From Candidatus Nitrotoga sp. LAW (GTDB lineage Bacteria; Pseudomonadota; Gammaproteobacteria; Burkholderiales; Gallionellaceae), in assembly GCA_003402315.1 (NCBI GenBank), contig QFXI01000001.1, positions 1 through 53,099 of the forward strand: 53,099 bases of DNA, read 5' to 3'. Every line of letters begins with the position of its first letter. Position 1 is the stretch's first letter. A program made the translations under genes and the position numbers. Under the pieces are notes generated by a model that was not told where the DNA came from, did no database searches, and was given only the letters and a program-made list of their open reading frames with translations. Positions 17,150-26,177 of the stretch are shown here, one piece after another.

Positions 17150-18178
17150 TTAGAATGCGACAACGAAGCGGTAAGTGACCCGGTAATCCGGTGGCGTTTG
17201 ATAACCGTTTATGTTTTTGACTATCGGTGTGCCTAACGACAAGGCTGTATTCCAGTTTTTGCCGCCGGAGTATCTGATGCCCGGCGAGAGATAAATGATA
17301 TTGCTACCTGAGTTTGGATCAGTCAGGCCAGCGGTTTTTTGACGATCCTGCCACTGACCATTTAGCTCCAAGATGCCCGTCCACGAGGAATTGTTGCTGC
17401 CAACGAAAAGGTTATTTCTGGCTATGCCAACGAAAGCATAAGAAAGCGCGACATTATAGTCAAAAGTATCGCCGAGATTGGTATATTGCACCCCTTGAGT
17501 TGCTACTGTATAGAGGATACTGCTATCCAAAGAGACCTTTCCCATAGCGCGGGTAAAGGAAAAACCGACAGCAGGATTCCATGCGCCGCCGCTGGGCTGG
17601 GAGTGTGTTTCAAGACTTTCACTTTCGCCATGGTGGCCAACACCTTGGATGTTGCTTTTCCCTGGAGTAGTGAGGGCTACGACCAATGATAAATGGTTTA
17701 GATTGTCGTCGGTATGAAAAAAACGATATTGACCAAATAGGGATGCGCCGCCAAATCCACCTGGATCTCCCTGCCTAAGAATTTCATCGCCATGTTCATT
17801 AGGTGAGCGTAGGTCAAAGCGCTGCACATAAGGAAGTCTGATACCCAACGTCCAGTTGTCTGTCACACCATAGGCCGCAAATACAGATGGCACGAAAAGA
17901 GATTTAAGACTGTGGACGTCACTATGGGCATCGTCGACAGCATTATTTTTCAGGCCAAGTAGTTTAGAGTCTGAAGGCGTGTCAAAACCAGTTAATTGGG
18001 CGATCAAACCGCCGACCCACATGCCGGCGGGGAGTGTGATTCCGGTTTGAGTGATAATCGGCGATGCGGTACCAATGCCGAAGCCCATGGAGCCATGATC
18101 GGCCAGAGCTGTATTACTGTAAATGGTCAATGCCGATGTTAGGCACATCACCAGCGGAATTATCTTTGAAAGACTCAT
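17150..18178 (-). CDS. Outer-membrane beta-barrel protein (phenol MetA-degradation/transporter type)
   Basis: 342 residues with a signal peptide (IIPLVMCLTSALTIYSNTALA) and alternating beta-strand pattern ending in RVTYRFVVAF, the terminal Phe expected of a BAM substrate. Blocks such as VFAAYGVTDNWTLGIRLPYVQRFDLR, GGASLFGQYRFF and SLVVALTTPGKS fit the Phenol_MetA_deg-like barrel family, whose members are channels of mostly unknown substrate. The mature N-terminus starts DHGSMGFGIG. It is first in a two-gene unit with the Asp-box protein and carries the shared palindrome 162 bases upstream of its start, so a role in the same envelope pathway is inferred. Confidence 0.8.
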   Translation of the reverse strand: MSLSKIIPLVMCLTSALTIYSNTALADHGSMGFGIGTASPIITQTGITLPAGMWVGGLIAQLTGFDTPSDSKLLGLKNNAVDDAHSDVHSLKSLFVPSVFAAYGVTDNWTLGIRLPYVQRFDLRSPNEHGDEILRQGDPGGFGGASLFGQYRFFHTDDNLNHLSLVVALTTPGKSNIQGVGHHGESESLETHSQPSGGAWNPAVGFSFTRAMGKVSLDSSILYTVATQGVQYTNLGDTFDYNVALSYAFVGIARNNLFVGSNNSSWTGILELNGQWQDRQKTAGLTDPNSGSNIIYLSPGIRYSGGKNWNTALSLGTPIVKNINGYQTPPDYRVTYRFVVAF

Positions 18179-18339
18179 AACTAATCCCCATGATTTATAG
18201 TGTTGGAATGCTTATCACCCATTGCACAGACATTCATAAATTCGCATTATTTATTTTATTTTTTGAATTGCAATATTAAGCCAGCGCCTATATTTGCTCG
18301 GCAGGGTTAGAGGGTAACCCAGTTCATCAAGCGTGGAAA

Positions 18340-18356
18340 TGCGACAAATTGTCGCA
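18340..18356. promoter_or_regulatory. Palindromic operator TGCGACA-AAT-TGTCGCA
   Basis: Perfect 7-base arms (18340-18346, 18350-18356), identical to those at 193-209 and differing only in the 3-base spacer. It stands 162 bases upstream of the minus-strand barrel and Asp-box genes. Finding the same 14 defined bases before two paralogous clusters makes a common regulator likely. Confidence 0.65.
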
Positions 18357-18444
18357 CCGTTATGATTCAGTTGGCAGAAAGAACGATTCGTGCGCTAGCT
18401 TGGCTTTAGGCATTGCACCCGAAACAGTAAGAACAGGATCATTT

Positions 18445-18482
18445 TGAATCTGTCGAAAGGTGGGTAGGCTTCGACAAGTTCA
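18445..18482. repeat. TTCGACA-type intergenic palindromic repeat
   Basis: TGAATCTGTCGAA (18445-18457) and TTCGACAAGTTCA (18470-18482) are complementary at 11 of 13 positions and are followed by GCCCGAATGG. This resembles the CTTCGACAAGCTCAGCCCGAACGG repeat scattered through many proteobacterial genomes. Confidence 0.5.
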
Positions 18483-18669
18483 GCCCGAATGGAGTTAATA
18501 CTTCACCGTGCCGGATCGATAAACTCAAACTGGTACGCAAATGTGGTGCCTAATACCGTTATTGATTGTATGTGGAAGATTGTTATCCAGTAGGAACCAG
18601 TAACAACTATGCTTACTTACATTGAACGTACTTATAGGATTGCGGTCGAATCTGATGTTATCCATGCAG

Positions 18670-18711
18670 GAACTATCTTGTTGCATGGCATGTCATGCAA
18701 CAAGATAGTTC
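18670..18711. repeat. Perfect 18-bp inverted repeat
   Basis: GAACTATCTTGTTGCATG (18670-18687) is followed by a 6-base loop GCATGT and its exact reverse complement (18694-18711). There is no T-run, so it is not an ordinary terminator. It could be a small-RNA hairpin, a protein-binding site or the remnant of a mobile element. Confidence 0.7.
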
Positions 18712-18923
18712 GTTCGGATTAAAGTGCGTATCACTGATTTAGATCTCCGTTGTAGTTGACACCAAGAATACTAGGGGACACGCTTATGTCGATTTTACTG
18801 ATTCTAACTTTGCACGGAAAAATGTTGGCTGTTTTGTAGAATAAGTTGCAAGCGAGCTTTAGTCTATAAAAATTAGAGCCAGTAATAACTGATTTTATCT
18901 TAATATTTCAAAGGATAAATAAC

Positions 18924-19874
18924 ATGAGAAACCTACTGGAACAACTTGAATTAATGACAACTATTGTGGCTGATACCGGTGACATAGAGGCAATTCGCCA
19001 TTATCGTCCGCAGGACGCTACCACTAACCCCTCGCTGCTGCTTAAGGCTGCCACACTACCGGAATATGTTCCGCTCATTGACAATGCCATCGTCTGGGCC
19101 AAATCGCAAAGCAACGATCGTGGGCAGCAGGCGCACGATGCCATGGACAGGCTGGCGGTGGATGTCGGTGTGGAAGTACTCAAATACATTCCAGGACGTA
19201 TCTCGACCGAAGTGGATGCACGGCTTTCTTTCAATACTGTGGCCTTGATAGATAAGGCCCGCAAGCTGATCAGTTTATACAATGCGGCTGGCATATCCAA
19301 CGACCGTGTGTTGATTAAGATCGCCTCTACTTGGGAAGGCATCCGCGCTGCGGAAATTCTTGAGCGTGAAGGCATTAACTGTAACATGACATTGTTGTTC
19401 GGTTTTGCCCAGGCGCGTGCCAGTGCAGAGGCGGGGGTGACGCTGATTTCTCCGTTCGTTGGGCGCATCCTCGATTGGCACAAGGCACACAGTGACCGTG
19501 ATTTTTCGGCGGATGAAGATCCTGGCGTACAGTCGGTACGCAAAATTTATGCGTACTATAAGACGTATGGTTTCAAAACCATTATCATGGGCGCTTCATT
19601 CCGCAATATGGGTGAGATATTGGCGCTAGCCGGTTGTGACCGGCTCACCATCTCGCCCCCGCTGTTAAAAGAATTAAAAGCCACGCAAGGTGTATTAGTA
19701 CGTCAATTGAACGATACCGGAATGACCGAACCGCAGTCGCAACCGATGACCGAAGCGATGTTCCGCTGGGAGCTGAACGAAGATGCTATGGCTACAGAAA
19801 AACTAGCCGAGGGCATACGCGGTTTCACCTTGGATCAGATCAAATTGGAAAAAACGCTTGCGGAAAAGCTTTAG
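18924..19874 (+). CDS. tal: Transaldolase
   Basis: 316 residues, TalB-type length. It moves a dihydroxyacetone unit between sedoheptulose-7-phosphate and glyceraldehyde-3-phosphate in the non-oxidative pentose phosphate pathway. Signatures are [11 protein letters not shown] near residue 33 and the Schiff-base lysine Lys132 in [12 protein letters not shown], plus [27 protein letters not shown] good terminator follows, so it is separate from zwf although part of the same functional group (zwf, glk, gnd downstream). Confidence 0.96.
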   Translation: MRNLLEQLELMTTIVADTGDIEAIRHYRPQDATTNPSLLLKAATLPEYVPLIDNAIVWAKSQSNDRGQQAHDAMDRLAVDVGVEVLKYIPGRISTEVDARLSFNTVALIDKARKLISLYNAAGISNDRVLIKIASTWEGIRAAEILEREGINCNMTLLFGFAQARASAEAGVTLISPFVGRILDWHKAHSDRDFSADEDPGVQSVRKIYAYYKTYGFKTIIMGASFRNMGEILALAGCDRLTISPPLLKELKATQGVLVRQLNDTGMTEPQSQPMTEAMFRWELNEDAMATEKLAEGIRGFTLDQIKLEKTLAEKL

Positions 19875-19889
19875 GAACGGGCAGATTAA

Positions 19890-19927
19890 ACACACTTGCT
19901 AAAGTGTGTGCTTGTTTTTCTTTTTTC
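19890..19927 (+). terminator. Rho-independent terminator after tal
   Basis: ACACACTT (19890-19897), loop GCTA, AAGTGTGT (19902-19909), then GCTTG followed by a T-rich tract to about 19927. An 8-bp stem with a strong T-tract separates tal from zwf. Confidence 0.85.
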
Positions 19928-20117
19928 TTAAAAAAGCTGGTGAAATTGAATCAGCCAATCAATTTCGGGGTATTTTGCAATCAAAACATAACTTGTTCTA
20001 AGTTTCCTTATATTATTAAAGGAAGAGCAAAATTCTGAATTCACCACTTGTTATACCCGAATTGTCCGTTTCGGCTCGCCAGATGTACAAGTCATATCTC
20101 ATGAAAGGATAGACCCC

Positions 20118-21623
20118 ATGAAAATCCTGGAACCCTGTACGCTGGTTTTTTTCGGTGCCGGTGGAAATCTAAGCCGACGCAAGCTGATTCCAGCTTTGTT
20201 TCATCTTGAAACTGCTCAGCGTCTACCCGACCATCTAATTATTCTTGGTTGCGATATTGCCCACTACAAACATGAACAATGGCTGGGTTTAGTATCTGAC
20301 ATTTTGCGTGAGCTGCATAGTGCGAAAATTGACGAAGCGGCGCTGCAACGTTTTTGCGCTCGCCTGCATTATTTCGCCATTCCACCTGGTGACGAGGATG
20401 CTTATGTGCGGCTGCAAACTTTGCTGGATAAAGATCCAAAGTTTCCACCAAACGTGGTGTACTACATGGCGGTACGACCCGTTGATTATCCCGGTATCGT
20501 GGAAAAACTGGGCAACATCGGGTTATTAAAACAGCACAACGGCTGGCGCCGCGTGGTGATTGAAAAACCGTTCGGCTACGACTTGCTTTCTGCGCAAACC
20601 CTGCAAGCAAGCCTCTACCGTCATCTCGATGAGCCACAAATCTATCGCATTGATCACTACCTCGGCAAGGGCACGGTGCAGAACATCATGGTGTTTCGCT
20701 TTGCAAACCTGCTGCTGGAACCATTATGGAGAAACCATTATATCGATCATGTGCAGATCACCCATTCTGAAACATTGGGGGTGGAAGGACGTGCCGATTA
20801 CTACGAAGGCGCAGGGGCACTGCGCGACATGGTGCAGAGCCATCTGTTGCAGTTGCTGGCACTTGTCGCGATAGAGCCGCCATTGAGCATGTCAGCCGAA
20901 CACTTGCGTGATGAGAAAGTAAAAGTGTTGAAAGCCATCCGTCCCATTACCCAGAATGCGGTGCATGCCCACGCTTTTCGCGGCCAGTACGCCAGTGGTG
21001 TGATCGACGGTAAGACCGTGCCTGGTTATTTGGAAGAGCCAAATGTCGCGCCGGGTAGCACAACCGAAACTTATGCCGCAATGAAATTGTTCATCGACAA
21101 CTGGCGTTGGGCAGGCGTGCCATTCTATCTGCGCACTGGCAAACGTTTGGCGGAAGGTAGCTCGGCGATCTGCATCCGCTTCAAGGCGCCGCCGCAGGAT
21201 TTATTGCGGCATATCCGTAAAGGTGTGCCGCAACCAAACTGGATTATGCTCGGTATCCAGCCAGACGATTGTTTGAAGATGGAGTTGCAAGTCAAGGTGC
21301 CAGGGCTGGATATGCAAACACGCACCATCAGTCTGGATGCGACTTACCGCAAAGACGGCGAAGAAGATTTCGATGCTTATGAAGGGTTGATTCTTGATGT
21401 CATCCTCGGCGACCACTCGCTGTTCCTGCGCATCGATGAAGTCGAGGCGGCTTGGCGTGTAGTCGATCCAGTAATTAAAGTGTGGTCGATGGAGCGCAGC
21501 TTCATCAACACCTATCCGGCTGGTAGCTGGGGGCCACGCGGCACTTACCGTTTGTTTGATCGCGAAGACCAGTTCTGGCGCCATTCCTTAAACCCAGAAG
21601 GCGGCAAGCTTGAGGCATATTAA
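20118..21623 (+). CDS. zwf: Glucose-6-phosphate 1-dehydrogenase
   Basis: 501 residues; oxidises glucose-6-phosphate to 6-phosphogluconolactone with NADP(+). The cofactor loop is GAGGNLSRRKLIPAL (residues 13-27). The substrate signature RIDHYLGKGTVQNI carries His180 and Lys184, and the catalytic base is His242 in YYEGAGALRDMVQSHLLQ. The length is normal. Its stop is one base from the glk start, so zwf-glk are co-transcribed. A separate 6-phosphogluconolactonase gene (pgl), which would normally accompany it, is not in the window. Confidence 0.97.
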   Translation: MKILEPCTLVFFGAGGNLSRRKLIPALFHLETAQRLPDHLIILGCDIAHYKHEQWLGLVSDILRELHSAKIDEAALQRFCARLHYFAIPPGDEDAYVRLQTLLDKDPKFPPNVVYYMAVRPVDYPGIVEKLGNIGLLKQHNGWRRVVIEKPFGYDLLSAQTLQASLYRHLDEPQIYRIDHYLGKGTVQNIMVFRFANLLLEPLWRNHYIDHVQITHSETLGVEGRADYYEGAGALRDMVQSHLLQLLALVAIEPPLSMSAEHLRDEKVKVLKAIRPITQNAVHAHAFRGQYASGVIDGKTVPGYLEEPNVAPGSTTETYAAMKLFIDNWRWAGVPFYLRTGKRLAEGSSAICIRFKAPPQDLLRHIRKGVPQPNWIMLGIQPDDCLKMELQVKVPGLDMQTRTISLDATYRKDGEEDFDAYEGLILDVILGDHSLFLRIDEVEAAWRVVDPVIKVWSMERSFINTYPAGSWGPRGTYRLFDREDQFWRHSLNPEGGKLEAY

Positions 21624-21624
21624 A

Positions 21625-22632
21625 ATGAGATCGCTTCTGACCGGTGATATCGGCGGTACCAAGACCCGTTTGGCGTTAGCCGACGTGAACAGTAATGATG
21701 TTGTGATCCGCCGCGAGCTTAGTTATGCCAGCCAGCGCTATGAAACTTTTGAAACGCTGCTGAGTGAATTTTTGTCATCGGATGATAACGTTGACGATGC
21801 GGCTTTCGGCATTGCCGGGCCGGTACAGGATGGTGTGGCGCAAGCGACCAATTTGCCTTGGCGGATCGATGCCACCGCACTGTGCCAACGCTTCGGTTTT
21901 TTACGCTGCCATCTGTTGAACGATTTGGAGGCCACGGCTTATGGTTTACCCGCGCTAGTCGATGCTGATTTGTTGACGCTACAAACAGGGTCGCCAGATG
22001 CACTAGGTAATGCGGCGGTAATCGCTGCCGGGACGGGTTTAGGTGAGGCGGGTTTGTATTGGGACGGACAATCCCATCGCCCTTTCGCCACAGAAGGCGG
22101 ACACGCCACGTTTAGTCCGCGTAATACCCTGGAATTTGCCTTGTTAAGACATTTACAACAACGCCATTCTGAGCACATGAAGGGACATGTCAGTTGGGAG
22201 CGTGTCGTTTCTGGCATGGGGCTGCTTGATCTGTATGCATTCTTGCTTGATTACCGGCATGTATCGACTCCGGCGTGGTTAGCGAAAGAAATGCGTAACA
22301 CAGATACAGCGGCGGTGATTTCCACTGCGGCACTGGCAAACAGCGATCCGATATGCGTGGAAACAATGCAATTATTCGTCAGCTTGTATGGCGCGGAAGC
22401 CGGCAATCTGGCACTTAAAGTGATGAGCCATGGCGGCCTCTATATTGGCGGTGGCATCGCACCGAAAATATTACCGCTGTTGCAAACGGGTGATTTCCTC
22501 AATGCTTTTCTCGACAAAGGACGGATGCAACCGTTACTGGCGGCGATGCCGGTCAAGGTGATTCTGAATGATCGCGCGGCACTGTATGGTCCGGCCTTGT
22601 TCGCTGCATATTATGCTGAAAAGATAGTTTGA
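21625..22632 (+). CDS. glk: Glucokinase (ROK-less bacterial Glk family)
   Basis: 335 residues; phosphorylates glucose with ATP. The N-terminal phosphate loop is TGDIGGTKTRLAL, followed by AFGIAGPVQDG, LLNDLEATAYGLPAL (catalytic Asp in LND) and AAGTGLGEAGL; FATEGGHATFSP and GGLYIGGGIAPKI complete the Glk family pattern. ATG 21625 lies one base after the zwf stop and is preferred to the TTG at 21610 inside zwf. Together with zwf and gnd it forms a route from free glucose (for example from glycogen or sucrose breakdown) into the oxidative pentose phosphate pathway. Confidence 0.95.
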   Translation: MRSLLTGDIGGTKTRLALADVNSNDVVIRRELSYASQRYETFETLLSEFLSSDDNVDDAAFGIAGPVQDGVAQATNLPWRIDATALCQRFGFLRCHLLNDLEATAYGLPALVDADLLTLQTGSPDALGNAAVIAAGTGLGEAGLYWDGQSHRPFATEGGHATFSPRNTLEFALLRHLQQRHSEHMKGHVSWERVVSGMGLLDLYAFLLDYRHVSTPAWLAKEMRNTDTAAVISTAALANSDPICVETMQLFVSLYGAEAGNLALKVMSHGGLYIGGGIAPKILPLLQTGDFLNAFLDKGRMQPLLAAMPVKVILNDRAALYGPALFAAYYAEKIV

Positions 22633-22747
22633 ACGGTTTTCACTATGCCGAATATCTCGGGGTTGGCCTTGTATCTGGATGCAGAGCAGTGAACCGGGGT
22701 TACACCCTCATGCCGTAGAAAAATTTATTTTATTAGAGGAGTAAATA

Positions 22748-23758
22748 ATGCAGATCGGAATGATAGGGTTGGGGCGTATGGGTGCAAACATGGTGCGTCG
22801 TTTGAACCGTGCCGGACATCAATGTGTGGTCTTCGACCGCAGCAGTGAAGCGGTGCAAGCATCGGCAAAAGAAGGCATGACACCCGCTATGAGCGTGCAA
22901 GATTTGGTGAACAAGTTGAGTGCACCGCGCGCCATTTGGCTGATGTTGCCCGCAGCGGTTGTGGATGCCAGCATTGCGGAACTCGCCCCGTTGCTGAGTG
23001 CGGATGACACCATCATCGATGGCGGCAATTCCTATTATAAGGATGACATCGTCCGCGCAAAGAATCTGTCGGCACAGTCCATTCATTATGCGGATGTGGG
23101 CGTCAGCGGCGGGACTTGGGGGTTGGAACGCGGTTACTGTTTAATGGTCGGTGCCCAGCAGCATACGTTTGCGCGCTTGCAACCCATCTTTGCCGCGTTG
23201 GCGCCGGGTGTGGAAGCTGCGCCGCGCACCGAAGGGTGCAGTGGCCAGCCGAGCACAGCCGAGATCGGCTATCTGCACTGCGGTCCGGAGGGTGCCGGAC
23301 ACTTTGTCAAAATGGTTCACAACGGTATCGAATACGGCATGATGGCCGCTTATGCCGAAGGTTTTAATTTATTGCGTCATGCCAATGTGGGTGGCATGTT
23401 GCATCAAGTGGATGCAGAGACCACACCATTACGTGAACCAGAAGCGTTCCGTTACGATATCAACGTAGCCGAAGTGGCCGAATTATGGCGGCGCGGCAGC
23501 GTGGTGAGTTCCTGGCTACTTGATTTGACTGCGCACGCGTTGCAAGCCGATCCGAATCTGGAGAGGTTTGGTGGCAAGGTATCAGACTCCGGTGAAGGGC
23601 GCTGGACCAGTATTGCCGCTATTGAATCGGGTACACCCGCGCCGGTTCTTACCGCAGCATTATTTGATCGCTTCAATTCGCGCGGGGAAGCGGACTATGG
23701 CAACAAATTGCTATCCGCCTTGCGCTATGAATTTGGCGGACATCAGGAGAAACGCTAG
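22748..23758 (+). CDS. gnd: 6-phosphogluconate dehydrogenase, decarboxylating (GndA/YqeC short type)
   Basis: 336 residues; converts 6-phosphogluconate to ribulose-5-phosphate and CO2. N-terminal Rossmann loop GLGRMGANMVRRL, the IIDGGNSYYKDD substrate motif, DVGVSGGTWGLERGYCLMVG and the catalytic region GAGHFVKMVHNGIEYGMMAAYAEG are all present. It is the short form (about 300-340 residues rather than 470), which usually prefers NAD(+). A 115-base gap separates it from glk; a GAGGAG ribosome site stands just before the ATG. Confidence 0.95.
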   Translation: MQIGMIGLGRMGANMVRRLNRAGHQCVVFDRSSEAVQASAKEGMTPAMSVQDLVNKLSAPRAIWLMLPAAVVDASIAELAPLLSADDTIIDGGNSYYKDDIVRAKNLSAQSIHYADVGVSGGTWGLERGYCLMVGAQQHTFARLQPIFAALAPGVEAAPRTEGCSGQPSTAEIGYLHCGPEGAGHFVKMVHNGIEYGMMAAYAEGFNLLRHANVGGMLHQVDAETTPLREPEAFRYDINVAEVAELWRRGSVVSSWLLDLTAHALQADPNLERFGGKVSDSGEGRWTSIAAIESGTPAPVLTAALFDRFNSRGEADYGNKLLSALRYEFGGHQEKR

Positions 23759-23827
23759 TGCCGTACGCTACTTAAAAACTTATATAACTGAAAAGCTGTA
23801 TATGCTTGGGATAAATTGGTACCCAGT

Positions 23828-24292
23828 TTAATTTGCTACTTTAAGCTGCCAAGTGGAGTGACAAGCGACACACTTAGTCAATGTATTCGACAGCATCTTT
23901 AAAATTTCTGGTGCAGGCACTTTATTTTCGGCAGCATTGGCTATTGCATCCATATCGCGGTGAACGCTCATGCCCAGCGATTTTAATTCCATTGGTAGTT
24001 TTGTCATCAGTGCCGGGCTTGCATCAGCGGCAACCACCATACCTGCAGCGCTTGAAGCCTTGATGACGCGCTGCATATCGCCTTGATTTACACCCTCTAG
24101 TATTCCTTGTGTTGCGGATAGCAGGCCTCGCATTTCGGATAAAATCAAGTCACGCTCGCTAACATGCAGCACAACAGCGGTTCTACTGTCAGTTCCGGTG
24201 GTAGTATTTCCACGGATGAAGAACCATGCGAATACGGCAATAGTAAAAACCCAGAGCAACAAGGCGATTATGGTAAGTGTATTAGACTTCAT
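23828..24292 (-). CDS. Membrane-anchored cytochrome c'-like protein
   Basis: 154 residues. One N-terminal membrane segment (LTIIALLLWVFTIAVFAWFFI) anchors a mostly helical periplasmic domain with a single haem motif CVACH near the C-terminus (Cys141, Cys144, His145). A C-terminal CxxCH after four helices is the cytochrome c' plan; Met/His-rich segments (DASPALMTKLPMELKSLGMSVHRDMD) lie in the helices. Cytochromes c' bind NO or CO and may protect against nitrosative stress, but that role is inferred. The gene is alone, divergent from the HDOD gene and convergent with gnd. Confidence 0.8.
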   Translation of the reverse strand: MKSNTLTIIALLLWVFTIAVFAWFFIRGNTTTGTDSRTAVVLHVSERDLILSEMRGLLSATQGILEGVNQGDMQRVIKASSAAGMVVAADASPALMTKLPMELKSLGMSVHRDMDAIANAAENKVPAPEILKMLSNTLTKCVACHSTWQLKVAN

Positions 24293-24635
24293 GTGAGCTC
24301 CATATATGGTTTATGAGGGGATGCAAGGTAGAGGAGACCCGTACTTCTGTCTGTGTCAAAAGTCACATATCTACGTTATGTTTTGTCCAAGTATATCTGA
24401 TGTCATGCCAACGAAAATCCTCGATGCCTATTTGCCCTAATGCTTAAAACCATATTCTGGTGTTCACTTACGTAATTGGCTTACCGTTACAAATATTGCG
24501 GACATAAAGGATTGATGCAGTTTGGCCGATAGATAAAAATGAAGTAATGGTATTTTTTCCTTTGTTGTTTTGGCATCGCACGGCACGCGACAGGGGATAG
24601 ATTGTTAAGAGGTACTTTTAGTCGGAGCTATAACT
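24293..24635. other. Divergent intergenic region, nothing recognised
   Basis: 343 bases between the divergently transcribed cytochrome gene and HDOD gene. It must contain both promoters, but I see no clear operator, repeat or RNA gene. Confidence 0.4.
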
Positions 24636-26177
24636 ATGTCAGTTAATATAAAACCATCGCCCTGCAGCGACGCCGAGGTGTGCAATGAGCGTAACGCGCT
24701 TGTGCAAAAACTTAGTAGCGATGCCGGGATATTTGCGCTCGGTTCTGCGGTGTCGCGTGTCGTGCAACTTACAGCATCCGATGACGAAGCGACCAATAAT
24801 CTTGCGCATTGCGTGTTGTCGGATGTAGCGCTGACGCAAAAAATTTTGCGTCTATCAAACTCGGTGTCCTATCGCCGGGCGTCCAACACACCCGTAACTA
24901 CGATCTCCCGGGCGATTTTTATGCTTGGGTTTGATTCGGTAAAAACGAGTGCGCTGGCCATGCTATTGGTAGATAACCTGTCTAACCATAATCATGCGCA
25001 GAGTATCCGTGCAGAGCTGGCAGACGCCTTGCGTGCCAGCCTGTTTGGCCGCGAGTTGGCGCGTCGCAGCAACTATCAAGATGCGGAAGAAGCATCGATT
25101 GCGGCCTTGTTTAAAAATTTGGGTCGTTTGCTGGTGGTATCGCACGAACACGCATCTTCGAGACAAATTGACATACTTGTCGCCGCAGGCAAACATAGCC
25201 CAGCCAAAGCTTCAGCCAAAGTACTCGGTTGTAGCTATGACGAACTGACTGAAGCGGTACTAACTGAATGGGATATTCCAAAAACAATCATTAGCGCGTT
25301 GAAAGCTTTGCCTGCCGGTAGACAGCAGGCGGCGGGCAAGCGCCAAGAGTGGATGTGCCAGGTCGCTACATTTAGTGCCGAGGCCTCCAAGTTGGCCTCA
25401 CGCGCTGACGCCGAAGTAAAAGCCGATGAACAACAACTGTTGGCGCGTTTTGGCGCAGCCTTAAATCTTGATACTAAAAAAATGCGCGAGTTATTCACTT
25501 CGGTTGAAGAAGACATGCGGGATCTATCCGAGAGCTTTAAACTCGGCGAAGCGGATAACACTGCCGCTAGCAATGAGAATGACATGCCGGACGTATTATT
25601 AATGGCGGCCATGAGTGCGGACGCCCGGGCTGAAGGTTTTCATCCCAGTGGTAAGCCAATTAATGCGCGCGATTTATTGCTGGCCGGTATGCAGGATGTA
25701 ATACAGATGCGGGCATTGGGCCGCAGCAAAGTCAATGAATTAATTTTACTGGTACTGGAAACTTTATACCGAAGCATGGGGTTTCGTTTTGCGACCATGT
25801 GTTTAAAAGATGCCAAGTCGGGGCAGTTTCGCGCCCGTGTTGCGCTTGGAGAAGGCCATACATCACGCCAGGCAGGCTTTGTATTTCAAATGACTTCAGA
25901 GCGGGATTTGTTCCATCGAGCCATGGAAAGTGATACCGACTTGATGATATCGGATGCCAGTAACGAAAAAATACGCGATCTTTTGCCTGCATGGCATCGC
26001 AACCTGTTGCCCGATACGCGTAGTTTTATTGTACTGCCGCTGGTTGTGCACAAAGTACAAATCGGTTTGTTTTATGCAGACCGTATTTTGCCAGCGCCAG
26101 AAGGCCTTCCACCTGACGAAATTGCGCTGATAAAGGCACTAAAGAGCCAAATCTTGGCTGTGCTCAGCGGCACTTAA
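24636..26177 (+). CDS. HDOD-GAF domain signalling protein
   Basis: 513 residues. The N-terminal part (about residues 25-230) is an HDOD domain (LSDVALTQKILRLSNSVSYR, ISRAIFMLGFDSVKTSALAML, ALFKNLGRLLVVSHEHASSR, WDIPKTI), a catalytically reduced relative of HD phosphohydrolases. A linker of about 100 charged residues leads to a C-terminal GAF-like domain (about residues 350-510; FRFATMCLKDAKSGQFRARVALGEG, RSFIVLPLVVHKVQIGLFYADR). Such proteins take part in signalling linked to cyclic nucleotides, motility or stress, without a defined reaction. It stands alone with long non-coding flanks. Confidence 0.88.
   Translation: MSVNIKPSPCSDAEVCNERNALVQKLSSDAGIFALGSAVSRVVQLTASDDEATNNLAHCVLSDVALTQKILRLSNSVSYRRASNTPVTTISRAIFMLGFDSVKTSALAMLLVDNLSNHNHAQSIRAELADALRASLFGRELARRSNYQDAEEASIAALFKNLGRLLVVSHEHASSRQIDILVAAGKHSPAKASAKVLGCSYDELTEAVLTEWDIPKTIISALKALPAGRQQAAGKRQEWMCQVATFSAEASKLASRADAEVKADEQQLLARFGAALNLDTKKMRELFTSVEEDMRDLSESFKLGEADNTAASNENDMPDVLLMAAMSADARAEGFHPSGKPINARDLLLAGMQDVIQMRALGRSKVNELILLVLETLYRSMGFRFATMCLKDAKSGQFRARVALGEGHTSRQAGFVFQMTSERDLFHRAMESDTDLMISDASNEKIRDLLPAWHRNLLPDTRSFIVLPLVVHKVQIGLFYADRILPAPEGLPPDEIALIKALKSQILAVLSGT

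Larger units (their letters stand above)
18179..18923. other. 745-base intergenic region with operator and repeats, no clear gene
   Basis: Between the divergent barrel gene and tal. It holds the operator (18340-18356), a TTCGACA-type palindromic repeat (18445-18482 followed by CAGCCCGAATGG) and an 18-bp perfect inverted repeat (18670-18711). A 37-codon frame (18609-18720, starting MLTYIERTYRIAVESD) covers the latter repeat; I do not recognise it and doubt it is a gene. The left half must contain the barrel promoter and the right end the tal promoter. Confidence 0.5.
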
